From positions 3,646,349-3,710,348 of the forward strand of contig NZ_CP029487.1 in the NCBI RefSeq assembly GCF_002441855.2: a stretch of 64,000 nucleotides of DNA. Direction: 5' to 3'. Shown here piece after piece: positions 6,881 to 16,436 of the stretch; positions within the stretch are counted from its first letter, which is position 1, and every line of letters starts with the position of its first letter. The position numbers were made by a program, and so were the translations under genes. The notes under the pieces were generated by a model, which was not told the DNA's origin, did no database searches, and saw nothing but the letters and a program-made list of their open reading frames with translations. Source of the stretch: Eubacterium maltosivorans (GTDB taxonomy: Bacteria > Bacillota > Clostridia > Eubacteriales > Eubacteriaceae).

Positions 6881-8303
6881 CGAAAAATTAAAACTGTATA
6901 TCGAAGTCAGCCACCAGACCATCTACCAGTTATCAAAGAAGGCGGAAGTTAACCGGACGGTGATTCATAAAACCATCTCTGGCGAGCGGGTGCCCGGGGA
7001 CGATTTTCTGGAAAAGCTCTACGGGGTGCTCATGCTCTCGCCCGAGGAAAAAAGAGAGATGCGCCGCCTGGCCGAGCGGGCGCGGGTGGGGGAGAAAGTT
7101 TATAGACGGCGTGAAAAAGTAAAAGCGGTGATTGAAGCCCTGAACGACAACCCGCTTTTTAACCCGGCCTACGGCTTTGAAAACCGGGCTTTTGCCGCGG
7201 TTTCCAAAACAAAAACCGGCCTGCAGATTATACAGGGGAGAAAAAGCATTGAAGCACAGGTCATGGCGCTTTTGGGCGATGTTTTTTATAACGCCCAAAA
7301 GCCAGAGCTTTCAATCTTCATCCCTTTTCAGGAAAAGTACCTCTATGAGCTGCTCTATAATTTTTACATGACCTGTGATAAGGAAACACGTATTTTAAAC
7401 CTAATCGCCATCGAAAAAGACTATAAAGATGACCGCGCCTGCCTGCGGAACCTGGAAATCTTATCCTCAGCCCTTCTTTTCAGCCTAACCGAAAAGAAGG
7501 GCTACCGGCCCTATTATTACTATATGAACGGTGATAACCACTACGAGGAAGGCGTATCCATGCCCTATTTCATTAAAACTGAAAAACAGGTTATGACTTT
7601 CTCACCAGATTTTGAAACGGCCTTTGTGTATGACGGTGAGGACAGCTACGGATATTTTTCGGATAAGATTGATCAGTTTTATCAAAAGGCGGAGATGCTG
7701 ACCGTGTACGGCGAATCCGTTCCGGAGATGTTTGGGTGGAGCTTTATCAGTGCTTATCAGGAAATCATCGAGCCAGCGCCATGCATGGGAGAACTGTTTA
7801 CCGATGAAAGAATTGATCGCTTTTTAAGAAAAGACATTCCCATGCGCGATGCGCTTTATGCCATTGGATGTGATTTTTATCGTCATGTGAGAGAAGATCT
7901 GGGAATGCCGCTTTCAATGTTCTCCTTTGATGGGTTAATTGAGTTTATGAACAGCGGCATTTTACCCACCCTGCCCAAATATGTGACCCGGCAGCTGAGC
8001 GTGGAAGAACGCCGGGAAATGCTTGAAGAGATCATCAAAAACGCGAAATCAGCGGCAAAGCCCTATATCGCCATTAACCGTAAAGCCTTCAAAGTGCCGG
8101 TGGATCTGGAGATCATCAAGGTGAGCGATCAGGAAATCGCCATACGCCGTTTTAACGAGCGCGGCGATGAGCTGACGACAATCTTTATTCATGAACCCGG
8201 ACTGGTGGACGCCTTTACCGATTTTATGGATTACCTGAAAACCAGCGATATGGTTTATGATCAAAAAACCATGGTGGACATGATGGAAGGGCTACTGGGG
8301 TAA
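6867..8303 (+). CDS. HTH-domain regulator with large unknown C-terminal domain (paralog 2)
   Basis: This 478-residue paralog of the preceding gene starts at 6867 behind AAAAAGGAG. The first 80 codons differ from the upstream copy at only about six bases, while the C-terminal 400 residues are only moderately similar (shared LIAIEKDYKDDRACLRNL and EPAPCMGELFTDERI). Identical DNA-binding ends with diverged sensor-like parts suggest two regulators acting on the same operators with different inputs. The change in similarity is abrupt near codon 83. Product localisation and ligand are unknown. Confidence 0.7.
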   Translation: MSLFSEKLKLYIEVSHQTIYQLSKKAEVNRTVIHKTISGERVPGDDFLEKLYGVLMLSPEEKREMRRLAERARVGEKVYRRREKVKAVIEALNDNPLFNPAYGFENRAFAAVSKTKTGLQIIQGRKSIEAQVMALLGDVFYNAQKPELSIFIPFQEKYLYELLYNFYMTCDKETRILNLIAIEKDYKDDRACLRNLEILSSALLFSLTEKKGYRPYYYYMNGDNHYEEGVSMPYFIKTEKQVMTFSPDFETAFVYDGEDSYGYFSDKIDQFYQKAEMLTVYGESVPEMFGWSFISAYQEIIEPAPCMGELFTDERIDRFLRKDIPMRDALYAIGCDFYRHVREDLGMPLSMFSFDGLIEFMNSGILPTLPKYVTRQLSVEERREMLEEIIKNAKSAAKPYIAINRKAFKVPVDLEIIKVSDQEIAIRRFNERGDELTTIFIHEPGLVDAFTDFMDYLKTSDMVYDQKTMVDMMEGLLG

Positions 8304-8341
8304 GAAAAGACGCCTGGCTGGTAAAGTTTTTTAATAAGGGA

Positions 8342-8370
8342 TTGCTTTTAAAGACTTTAGGCAGTATAAT
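8342..8370 (+). promoter_or_regulatory. Strong promoter before a candidate structured RNA
   Basis: TTGCTT (8342-8347), 17 bp, TATAAT (8365-8370). No ORF with an RBS follows closely, so it probably serves the RNA at 8377-8626. Confidence 0.6.
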
Positions 8371-8376
8371 AAAGCT

Positions 8377-8626
8377 TAAGGAAAATTAAATAAAAAAGTG
8401 CGGCATCCGGCATTGTGCGGCAACACAATACCGGCTTGCGCAGGTGCATCACCACCACACACAACGGCCTTTCCGGGCACGTACCGCATTACTTATTATA
8501 GGCTATTTGCGCTCCAAAAACAAGTGGAGCGGCCTATTTTAGTAGGCTTATTTTGTGTTAGCATTTTCAAGCTTGATGAATATTCAAAGCTGTGTCGTGG
8601 TGAGCAACCCTGCACGGCTTTTTTGT
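8377..8626 (+). ncRNA. Candidate structured RNA of about 250 nt
   Basis: Gene-free stretch between the regulators and the surface-protein gene. It contains a hairpin ATTGTG, loop CGGCAA, CACAAT with flanking CCGG pairing (8408-8436). A second helix pairs ATAGGC (8498-8503) and CGCTCCA with TGGAGCG and GCCTAT (8532-8537). GCCTAT can instead pair with TAGGC (8543-8547) to form a small terminator with a TTATTTT tail, so two folds are mutually exclusive. A final terminator-like hairpin ends in GGCTTTTTT at 8588-8622. It may be a trans-acting RNA or a leader of the gene at 8804. It matches no riboswitch I could recall. Confidence 0.4.
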
Positions 8627-8731
8627 TTGTTTTCCTTTTGTAAATTTAGACAGAAGGGAGAAATAATTATTTTTTGTAAAAAAATATGCTTGTTTTTGTT
8701 AAAAAGAGGGTGACACACTTTGGTGCACATA

Positions 8732-8759
8732 TTGAGAAATTTAGGAAATCAAGTACAAT
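8732..8759 (+). promoter_or_regulatory. Promoter of the 8804 surface-protein gene
   Basis: TTGAGA (8732-8737) and TACAAT (8754-8759) with 16 bp spacing, 45 bases before the ATG. A short dyad (TGACACAC..GGTGCACA) lies just upstream at 8711-8729. Confidence 0.5.
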
Positions 8760-8803
8760 GGAGAAGTACATAAGATTTTCGCGGAAAGGAAAATGAAAGA
8801 AAA

Positions 8804-9895
8804 ATGAAAAAAGTAAAGTTGATTTTTTTGATGGTCGCAGGACTGCTGCTGTTGGCTGCCAGCCCGGCACTGGCTGAGGAACAGGGGACAACTGTCCGGG
8901 TTGGGAAGTCAAATCAAGGTGAAATCTTGATTAATTCAGCGGCTGATGCTCAAAGCTATAAAGATGTTATTGTCAATGACAGTAAAGACGGAAAATATTT
9001 TATTGGGGTAAAAACTTATGATCCAAATTGGGAATTTAATGGAATTATTTGTGTGGATTCGTATGGAAGACAAATTCAAGGTACTTGGGAAAGAGAATCG
9101 GCTGATTCAGATAACGGACCGGGTCCAAATGTAGATGGATTTGATGTAAACGCGCAAATTATTTCAATACCATCTGGCTTAAATGTAGATGTTTATCCTG
9201 TTTTTGTTAACCGGAAGGATGTTAGCAATTGGCAAACCTCTAGAGCAATCAATTTGCCAGCAAGACAAGTGGAAGAACCTGAGCCAGAATTTAAGATTCA
9301 GGTAAAAAGCAATCCTCATGGAGAAACGTTAATCAGTTATCAATCAGGAATCTCAGAATATTACATTGATTTTTATAATGAAGTATATAATATTAATGAA
9401 GATGGCGAATATGCACTTGGTGTAAAGCCGGATGAAGGATGGGCTTTTGATTCGTTTGTCTGTTTAGATGCTGAAGGAAATGAAGTGAAAGAAGCGAAAG
9501 TAGTGGAGCTTTCGAGTATGGAACATCCTGGGTATGGACCGGATATTGAAGGGTTTGAACATCATGCTAAATGGATATATATTCCCGCTGGTATAAATGC
9601 AACGGTATATCCGGTTTATAAAAATTTAGAAACCGGAGAACTGGTCTATAGCGATGAAACACCCGTCGATCCCGTCGATCCGGTCGACCCGATTGACCCC
9701 GTGGATCCTGTGAAGCCAGAACCAACTGTCACCCCGGCTGGTAATGAGGAAACCCAAACTCAGATTACCACCAAAACCGAAAGCACAAACCCCAAAACCG
9801 GCATTCAGGAAGAAATGCTGTGGGGCGCGGTCGCCGCTCTCACGGTCGCCGCTCTGGTTGTGGTCGCGAGAAAACAGCTGGTTCGTAAAAAATAG
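8804..9895 (+). CDS. Sortase-anchored surface protein with two repeated modules
   Basis: 363 residues with a clear signal peptide (MKKVKLIFLMVAGLLLLAAS, cleavage near residue 25). Two homologous modules of about 130 residues follow: both contain a GE.LI stretch, then GEY/GKY..GVK, W.F, D..G and an NVDGFDV or DIEGFEH motif. A proline-rich linker of PVD repeats (residues 286-300) leads to a sorting signal: NPKTG, hydrophobic helix, and RKQLVRKK tail. NPKTG in place of LPxTG implies a non-standard sortase. No enzymatic motif was seen, so an adhesin or structural role is likely. Confidence 0.75.
   Translation: MKKVKLIFLMVAGLLLLAASPALAEEQGTTVRVGKSNQGEILINSAADAQSYKDVIVNDSKDGKYFIGVKTYDPNWEFNGIICVDSYGRQIQGTWERESADSDNGPGPNVDGFDVNAQIISIPSGLNVDVYPVFVNRKDVSNWQTSRAINLPARQVEEPEPEFKIQVKSNPHGETLISYQSGISEYYIDFYNEVYNINEDGEYALGVKPDEGWAFDSFVCLDAEGNEVKEAKVVELSSMEHPGYGPDIEGFEHHAKWIYIPAGINATVYPVYKNLETGELVYSDETPVDPVDPVDPIDPVDPVKPEPTVTPAGNEETQTQITTKTESTNPKTGIQEEMLWGAVAALTVAALVVVARKQLVRKK
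9662..9708 (+). repeat. Five 9-bp tandem repeats encoding Pro-Val-Asp units
   Basis: Units of CCCGTCGAT and variants encode PVDPVDPVDPIDPVD inside the wall-spanning linker of the 8804 surface protein. Such in-frame repeats can change in number without a frameshift. Confidence 0.6.
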
Positions 9896-9916
9896 TAAAG
9901 ATTGGATGATGATTCA

Positions 9917-9963
9917 GGGCTTTGCCGAAACGGTTTATGAAAGTTTCGTTTTGGCAAAGTCCT
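9917..9963 (+). terminator. Intergenic hairpin between the surface-protein genes
   Basis: GGCTTTGCCGAAAC pairs with GTTTCGTTTTGGCAAAGTCC around a short loop. There is no strong T tract after it, so termination may be partial and allow read-through into the large gene at 9993. Confidence 0.4.
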
Positions 9964-9992
9964 AATATTTATCGTGAAAAAGGAAAAAATAA

Positions 9993-12900
9993 ATGAAAAC
10001 GTTAGAGAAAATTTTTTCAGTATTCCTTGCTTTGCAGCTTTGCTTTACAGCACTGCCGATTCAAGCTTTTGCAAAAACAGCCGAAGAAGCAAACATCGAA
10101 CAAAGTACCGAAGCCCCTGTTTTAAACGAAGCAGAGGCTTTAAAAGAAAATTCGGAAGCGGACAACCCCAGTACTGACAAGCAGCCAAAAGATACAGAAA
10201 GCGCTTTAACAGAAGCTGTGATTGCTGAGAGCGGCGGTGAAGTGCAAAGGAAGGAACATGATGAGCCTACGGAGAGCGCTGAGCCCCGGACATCAAATCT
10301 GCGTATGGCAGAAGGTGAGCTGCAAACAGCCGGCGGCGACGGCAGTATCGAAAATCCATATCAGATAGCAACCGCTGAGCAGCTTGACAGCCTTCGCTAT
10401 GACACGGAAAGTCATTATTATATCCAAACGCAGGACATTGATTTATCAGGCTATGACAGCTGGATGCCGATTGGAAACGGCGACAGCCCGTTTAAGGGGA
10501 GTTATGATGGGAACGGCTGCGTCATCGATAATATGAAAATAATGATCGAAAGCTGTATCACAGTTTATCCGAATTCAGATCCTTATCCCCCAACGCTGCA
10601 CGTGTATGCGGGATTATTTGGAAATATATATAATGCTTATGGTAATAATGATAATTATTTGAAAAATATTGAGGTGATGAACTGCAATATTACAGGTGCA
10701 ATTCCAGGAAAAAATGATCCCGAAGACTATTTGCTATACCATACCGCCATCGGCGGAATTGTTGGAGAGGGAGATCAAACAAGACTGATAAATTGTCATG
10801 TATCGGGTGCTATGGTCATTGATGTCGGAGATACCGATTCCGACAACAGTATTGGAGGCATTGCGGGTCAGGCGAAATCAGCAGAAAGCTGTACCAATGA
10901 TGTCAATATATCCGTTGACAGTGACCGGATAACCAGTATCGACCCGGACAGTCAATGGGCTGATGTTGCAGGCATTATTGGCTTGACTCGTTATTCTTAT
11001 GCCTCTAATAAAACAATAGATTGCCTCAACAATGGTAAAATTTCAAGCAAAGTGGCGGGAAATCTTGCGGGGATAAGCGGGGATACAAGAGCGCCAAACC
11101 AGATTTTAGGCTGTACAAACAACGGCGCTTTAGATGGTGTTAATACAAATATCGGCGGCATTGTCGCCAGTTGCACAGCCTATACGAATTCTGAGGTTGG
11201 TTTTATTAGCAGTTGTATCAATAAGGCCAATATAACAGGAAAACTTGGCGATTTAAGCCGATCACCAAGTGTCGGTGGAATTGTTGGATATAATGTTAAT
11301 CATAATGTGATAGATTGTAAGAACGCCTGTAAAAAGATCGAATATCCGCCAGAAGAAAAGGTTTATTTAGGAAGAATTATTGGAGATGCAAATCCTCTCG
11401 AATTTAAAAACAATATGGCATTAAACACAATGACCATTAATGGTAAAGTGCCAACCGAAGATATTGGCCCGGATAAAAGAAACGGCCAGTCCGCAACCTT
11501 AGCTGAAATGGGCTTACCGGATGAATCACTGGAAATTACAAAGATTGTGTTCTCGTCAGATTATAAAGCAATGAGGGCAGGCGAAAGCTCTAAAATTCTA
11601 CCTTCCTTTGAGCCAGAAGGCGCTGTGGATGCTTTGAATTGGACAACGTCAAATACAGAGATTGCGACAGTAGACGCTTCAGGTCTTGTAAAAGCAGCGA
11701 AAGCCGGGACAGCGATGATTACAGCGACAGATGAAACAGGCCAGCATTCTGCCAGTATGACGATCATTGTTGAAGGCACATCAGACGATTCAGCAATTTC
11801 AGGGCATCAACCGGGAAAGACTTTTACAAAAAATGAAACAATTGATGGCGATCAGATGCTGATTAATAACAGCTCCAACCCTATGAGAGTCTCAAGCGGG
11901 GTCTCTGTTACAGTCCGAGGAGATATGAAAATTGGCAATAATGGCGCTTTGGTTATCGAAACCGGAGGCCGTTTATATATTGAAGGTGGCGATCTGGAGG
12001 TTTATGATAATGGCAGTGTCACGGTTAATGGCGGTGAGCTGTTAGTTTTCAGGGACATCAGTATTCGTAAAAACGCGATTTATAAAACGGTTAACAGCCA
12101 GAAGGATAAAGCGGTTGTAAAGGCTGGGCGAGATTTTAAAATGGAATCCTATAAAGATTCCTCTAAACTTGAGGGGGATTTATATGTAGGGCGCAATTTC
12201 ACACAGAAAAAAGGCAGTTGGTTTGATTTGTTTGCCCGGAAAAGCAATTCTAATTTCACACCTTCTGCTGCGCATCGTTTGATTTTATACAAGAGTGAAT
12301 TCAGCGATGGCAGACAGAGCATTGATTTTGAAAAAAATACGGAATCCTATTTATCAAATTTAGCGGTTGATTCTGAAATTCTCGATCGTTTTAAAATCAA
12401 TAAAGCCATTAACGGAAATCTGGAAAAGATGACCTTGGATAAAACTTACGTTCTGCCATTGATTAAATCCAGCTTAAATTTGACACAGTCGGTTTATAAA
12501 AGCGCGCTTATTAAGCTTGTTAATTCTACAAATCAAACGCTGTTTAATCATAATTTTACAAATAAGCTGACAAAACAACAGCGCGATGATGTGATCAATA
12601 TCGCTAAAATTTGGATGATGTCAGAACCTGCTACAGCGGTAAGCCTTAATATTCAGGGGGTTTCATATACAAACCGTACAAATACATGTGCGATTAATAT
12701 TGGTGGGAAAAAGATATATCTAAAGGCACAGGAAGGCCAATACGGGGTTGGAAAGGCTTCTTTTGGTATGGTGAGCTATGAGATAGACGGTGAAAAAGGA
12801 ACACTGTGTACGGGCGCGAACTATGATATGCCGCAGTTTAAAAAAGATATAGCCGTTTTTGCTGAAAATGAAAAGAGAGCAATCGTTAAGACGCTTCTTG

Positions 12901-15179
12901 GAATAGAAACAGATGAAATCAGCTTCAGCAGCAATATTGTTGATAAAATGACCGATTATTTTGTTAAACTATATGCGGGAAAAAAGATTGAATGGATTGA
13001 ACATACTAAGGAAAACCAGATTAAAGCAGTTAAGAAGAGTACAGCACAGTCCTATAAAACGGGTGATGCTTTTGAAAAGGCTGCCGCTTTCGAGGCGCAG
13101 CATATTGAAGAATCTCTAAGCAAAGAAGAAACCGTGATTGAAGGAAATAAATTTTCTGATAAAAACGTGTCCTTCGAGGATGCTAACCTTGAAAGGGCAG
13201 TTAAGCAAGTGACTGGAAAGACCACCTTAACAGTATCCGATATAGAAAAAATTGAGTCCTTAGCGTTGGACAATAAAGGAATAAAAAGTCTTAAAGGGTT
13301 GGAAAACGCAAAAAATTTACGCATTCTTCAGCTCTCTGGCAACGAAGTGACAGACCTTTCACCAATATCCGGTTTAAAAGAACTTCGTGTATTGGATATT
13401 CGAGCAAATCTTGTGGGGGATTTAATGGCGGTTCAGTCACTGAAAAATCTCGTCTGTCTTTTAGCTTCGTATACAGGATGTGAAGATGCCAGTTCATTAG
13501 CGGAGCTAACCCAATTAGAAACCCTGGACGTATCTTCCAACTATTTGAAGGATTTGTCCTTTTTAGCAAAACTATCAAAAATAAAAAATTTAAAAATAAG
13601 TGAAAATGCGTTTAATCATTCAGATATCAGCGTTTTAGGTGAGCTGTATAACTTGGAAATTTTGCAGGCTGACAACAGTGGATTGACCGGTTCCTTGAAG
13701 CTTGATCAATCCACCCGTTTAAATCATATGGAGATCTCTTATAATTCTCTGGATCATCTGGAATTGAGTGAATGTCCGTTGAAAATTCTGAACATAGGAA
13801 ATAATCAAATAACGGATTTGACAGGAATCACAAAAGCAATAGATCTGGAAGCGCTGAATGCAGAAAACAATCAACTAAGCAGTATCGCGGGAATTGAGAG
13901 ATGCCCACAATTGAAGATATTAAATATTGGTGGAAATTTTATAAAAGAAATTAATGAGCTTATGGCTTTGACTAATATGGAATATTTAAACTGTAGTCAA
14001 CAAGAGATTGAAAATTATTTGCCTATTTCTGCTTTTAAGCAGCTTAAAAGTCTTAATATCTCTGAAACAATACCATCAAATTTAGACTTTATAAAAAATT
14101 ATACGTTGCTCGAAGAATTGGAAATAGCAGAGTGCGGACTGCGAAATGAAATGCTTGGTTCTATCGCAGAACTTAAGAATTTGAAATACTTGAATGTAGC
14201 TGGGAACAGTTTAGACAATTTGACAATTTTTGCAAATATGGTTTTACTTGAAGATTTGAATGTAAAAAATAATAACATTGAGCGTCTGTCAGGCATCGAA
14301 GCCATCGCAAAAAACTTGAAAAGTATTAATATTAGTGAAAATCCGATACAGGACACAGAGGAAAACAGCAAGGTTATAAACCATTTAGAAGGCGCTGGCG
14401 TTATTATTGATAAAGAAATGCTTGAATTAGAGGGACTGGAAATTAATGATCGAGAACTTTTAATGAAAGTGGGAGAAAAAGCGTGTTTGAAAATGACCAC
14501 TTATCCACTTGAAGGGACTGCTTTAACGTTTAAATGGACAAGTGATAACGAAAATGTGGCGACTGTTGATAATAACGGAAATGTATTGGCGGTGTCCGAA
14601 GGCAGCGCAGAAATCACAGTAATGGATGAAAAGAGTCAAATTTCGGATAAATGCAGGATTACAGTAAGTGAATCGGAAATTCAGATTGTAAACATTGAAA
14701 AAATTGAATTGAATATAAAAGAAGCCAATTTAAAAACAAGTGAAGCGGTTCAACTAACAGCCACCATCACCCCAGAAAACGCCACCAACAAAAACGTGAG
14801 CTGGACAAGCAGCGATGAAAAAGTAGCGACGGTTAAAGGCGGCGTGGTCACCGCTGTAGGTGAAGGAAAAGCCACCATCACCGTCACCACAGAGGACGGC
14901 AATAAAACCGCTGAATGTACCGTAACCGTCACGAAAAAAGAAGAACCAACGCCGGTAGAACCAACAACGCCGACGGTGGAACCAGAAAATAACAATCCGT
15001 CTGGTAATAATGGCACAAAGACAGATACGACGGTTCAGACAGCGGCCAAAAACAACAGCTCAAATCCGAGCACATCCTTGACGAATCAGGAAAAAATCAG
15101 CACCCTGCTGGTAATGTGCACGGTCACAGCACTCTGTGCTCTGGCAATTTTCAGCATTAAGCGCAAACAAACCAAATAA
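9993..15179 (+). CDS. Giant leucine-rich-repeat surface protein with Ig-like domains
   Basis: 1728 residues, signal peptide ending near AFA at residue 27. Then an acidic low-complexity region to about 110; a GLUG-like beta-helix region (GSIENPYQIATAEQLDSL near 115, then glycine-rich repeats to about 490); a Big_2 immunoglobulin-like domain (512-594); a second beta-rich stretch (600-700); an uncharacterised alpha/beta part; internalin-like leucine-rich repeats (about 1060-1470); two further Big_2 domains (1473-1560, 1566-1648); a Thr/Pro linker; and an anchor NPSTS, hydrophobic helix, KRKQTK. It is probably a wall-attached adhesin. The pairing with the 8804 gene suggests a common surface function. 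Confidence 0.8.
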   Translation: MKTLEKIFSVFLALQLCFTALPIQAFAKTAEEANIEQSTEAPVLNEAEALKENSEADNPSTDKQPKDTESALTEAVIAESGGEVQRKEHDEPTESAEPRTSNLRMAEGELQTAGGDGSIENPYQIATAEQLDSLRYDTESHYYIQTQDIDLSGYDSWMPIGNGDSPFKGSYDGNGCVIDNMKIMIESCITVYPNSDPYPPTLHVYAGLFGNIYNAYGNNDNYLKNIEVMNCNITGAIPGKNDPEDYLLYHTAIGGIVGEGDQTRLINCHVSGAMVIDVGDTDSDNSIGGIAGQAKSAESCTNDVNISVDSDRITSIDPDSQWADVAGIIGLTRYSYASNKTIDCLNNGKISSKVAGNLAGISGDTRAPNQILGCTNNGALDGVNTNIGGIVASCTAYTNSEVGFISSCINKANITGKLGDLSRSPSVGGIVGYNVNHNVIDCKNACKKIEYPPEEKVYLGRIIGDANPLEFKNNMALNTMTINGKVPTEDIGPDKRNGQSATLAEMGLPDESLEITKIVFSSDYKAMRAGESSKILPSFEPEGAVDALNWTTSNTEIATVDASGLVKAAKAGTAMITATDETGQHSASMTIIVEGTSDDSAISGHQPGKTFTKNETIDGDQMLINNSSNPMRVSSGVSVTVRGDMKIGNNGALVIETGGRLYIEGGDLEVYDNGSVTVNGGELLVFRDISIRKNAIYKTVNSQKDKAVVKAGRDFKMESYKDSSKLEGDLYVGRNFTQKKGSWFDLFARKSNSNFTPSAAHRLILYKSEFSDGRQSIDFEKNTESYLSNLAVDSEILDRFKINKAINGNLEKMTLDKTYVLPLIKSSLNLTQSVYKSALIKLVNSTNQTLFNHNFTNKLTKQQRDDVINIAKIWMMSEPATAVSLNIQGVSYTNRTNTCAINIGGKKIYLKAQEGQYGVGKASFGMVSYEIDGEKGTLCTGANYDMPQFKKDIAVFAENEKRAIVKTLLGIETDEISFSSNIVDKMTDYFVKLYAGKKIEWIEHTKENQIKAVKKSTAQSYKTGDAFEKAAAFEAQHIEESLSKEETVIEGNKFSDKNVSFEDANLERAVKQVTGKTTLTVSDIEKIESLALDNKGIKSLKGLENAKNLRILQLSGNEVTDLSPISGLKELRVLDIRANLVGDLMAVQSLKNLVCLLASYTGCEDASSLAELTQLETLDVSSNYLKDLSFLAKLSKIKNLKISENAFNHSDISVLGELYNLEILQADNSGLTGSLKLDQSTRLNHMEISYNSLDHLELSECPLKILNIGNNQITDLTGITKAIDLEALNAENNQLSSIAGIERCPQLKILNIGGNFIKEINELMALTNMEYLNCSQQEIENYLPISAFKQLKSLNISETIPSNLDFIKNYTLLEELEIAECGLRNEMLGSIAELKNLKYLNVAGNSLDNLTIFANMVLLEDLNVKNNNIERLSGIEAIAKNLKSINISENPIQDTEENSKVINHLEGAGVIIDKEMLELEGLEINDRELLMKVGEKACLKMTTYPLEGTALTFKWTSDNENVATVDNNGNVLAVSEGSAEITVMDEKSQISDKCRITVSESEIQIVNIEKIELNIKEANLKTSEAVQLTATITPENATNKNVSWTSSDEKVATVKGGVVTAVGEGKATITVTTEDGNKTAECTVTVTKKEEPTPVEPTTPTVEPENNNPSGNNGTKTDTTVQTAAKNNSSNPSTSLTNQEKISTLLVMCTVTALCALAIFSIKRKQTK

Positions 15180-15209
15180 CCCATCGGGATACTAAGTCAT
15201 TCCACCCGG

Positions 15210-15244
15210 AAACTGAAGGCTGCGCGCCTTCAGTTTCTTTTTTT
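15210..15244 (+). terminator. Rho-independent terminator of the surface-protein genes
   Basis: AAACTGAAGGC (15210-15220) pairs with GCCTTCAGTTT (15226-15236), followed by CTTTTTTT. Confidence 0.85.
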
Positions 15245-15281
15245 ACCGTTAATACTTTAACAATGCAAAGGAGTAAAGAAC

Positions 15282-15768
15282 ATGAAGCAAAAACTAAGCT
15301 ATGAAGTGTGCGCGGCCATTCTGGAAAGGCCGATTGCCTGTTACGAGGAGGTGGAGGGCTATCCGCAGAGCCGGGTGCGCGTCACCTTTACGGACGGCGG
15401 TCAGCTTTTCTTTGACGGCCATCTGGAAAGCTTTTATGAAATGATTTTAACCCACCTGATGGTCAGTGTTCCGCACTGCAAGCGGATGGCCCGGGAGGTC
15501 CTGGCCCTTGAAAATGAAACCAAAATCATGCTGCCGATTGTCATCCGGCCCAGTCTGTCGTTCATGGTATTTGAGCGGAAAGAGGGTCCGTTGTTTGTCA
15601 ACCGGTTTTCAATCAATGAAAGAGCCGGAAAGCGGCTGTTTCGACCGCCAGATCAGCTACCACGGCGGCGCGGTCATTGCTGTGCCCTACAGGGATAAAA
15701 CCATACGAAACCGCATGCGGGAAGCCCGGCAGGTGGAGCTTGAATGGCTGAAGCGGAACGGGCTGTGA
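15282..15768 (+). pseudogene. ComK-like competence regulator, frameshifted
   Basis: The first frame from 15282 (MKQKLSYEVCAAILERP) runs to a stop at 15698, but its sensible protein ends near SINERAG (about 15630). The +1 frame then carries ESGCFDRQISYHGGAVIAVP to IRNRMREARQVELEWLKRNG, ending at 15768. Joined, about 161 residues align in layout with ComK: an IMLPIVIRPSLSFMVF core like the IMVDPSNQIFLFP region, and a C-terminal block like SYNSFENQVYRTAWLR. One extra G near GCCGGAAAG would explain the break. It could also be a sequencing error. ComK activates DNA-uptake genes; here the function is probably lost. Confidence 0.6.
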
Positions 15769-15910
15769 GTAAGAAAGGTCCGAACATTGGCGGTATCCTG
15801 TATGAAAACCGTAAATAAGGCGCTATTATGGTAAAATCAAAACAGCTGTATTGATTTGGGCGTTTTTCTATTATAGAATGAATAAAAATGGCTGAAAGAA
15901 GGAAAAAATC

Positions 15911-16405
15911 ATGGGGAGAAAACAGGGCCTCCTGGCTGCCGTTGTGCTGCTTTTCATCATTATTCTGGGCGGCTGCGGCGGCAGTACAACGGTACAGAGT
16001 GATTTGGAGAAGACTGCGGAGCGTTTTAACGCCGCGGTGGCAGACACGCATAAGACCTATACCTTAAACACCGGCGGTGCGGTCCGGTTCAGCGGTATGA
16101 TGGCTGTGGAGGGACAGAAAACCGGCCGCGGTATCTATGACGATTGTCTGAGAATAACCATGGCGTGTGAGCTGGCCCAGGCCCGGGCTTTCTTTGATCA
16201 GGCGGAGATCACCGCAGTGGGCGGGGATGGACGGGACTACGGCGACAGCACCTTTTTCGTCAACGGTGATGAGAGGGAGTGCGCGCTGACCATTGAATGT
16301 CCCACCGGAGAAAACGTGGAGTACATTGTCATTGGTCCGTTCAAACCAAATTTTGATGGCGATAAGAGCAAAATTATTTTTGAGAGAACAAATGCCGGGA
16401 CGTAG
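15911..16405 (+). CDS. Small lipoprotein of unknown function
   Basis: 164 residues. The N-terminus (GRKQGLLAAVVLLFIIILGG) ends in a lipobox LGGC with Cys22 as the lipidation site, so the protein should be tethered to the outer face of the membrane. The remainder holds no recognised domain. The end of the gene (codons for NAG T and the TAG) forms the 5' arm of the terminator that follows. It stands alone between the ComK-like pseudogene and the convergent glycerol operon. Confidence 0.65.
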   Translation: MGRKQGLLAAVVLLFIIILGGCGGSTTVQSDLEKTAERFNAAVADTHKTYTLNTGGAVRFSGMMAVEGQKTGRGIYDDCLRITMACELAQARAFFDQAEITAVGGDGRDYGDSTFFVNGDERECALTIECPTGENVEYIVIGPFKPNFDGDKSKIIFERTNAGT

Positions 16406-16431
16406 CCTTTCGTTACATCCCGGCATTTTTT
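16391..16431. terminator. Terminator between convergent genes, overlapping a stop codon
   Basis: AATGCCGGGA (16391-16400) pairs with TCCCGGCATT (16418-16427), followed by TTTTT on the plus strand. The loop contains GTAGCCTTTCGTTAC, a reverse copy of the TAACGAAA hairpin motif. The lipoprotein stop codon lies at the stem-loop junction. It ends plus-strand transcription just before the glpK stop. Confidence 0.75.
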
Positions 16432-16436
16432 GCTGT

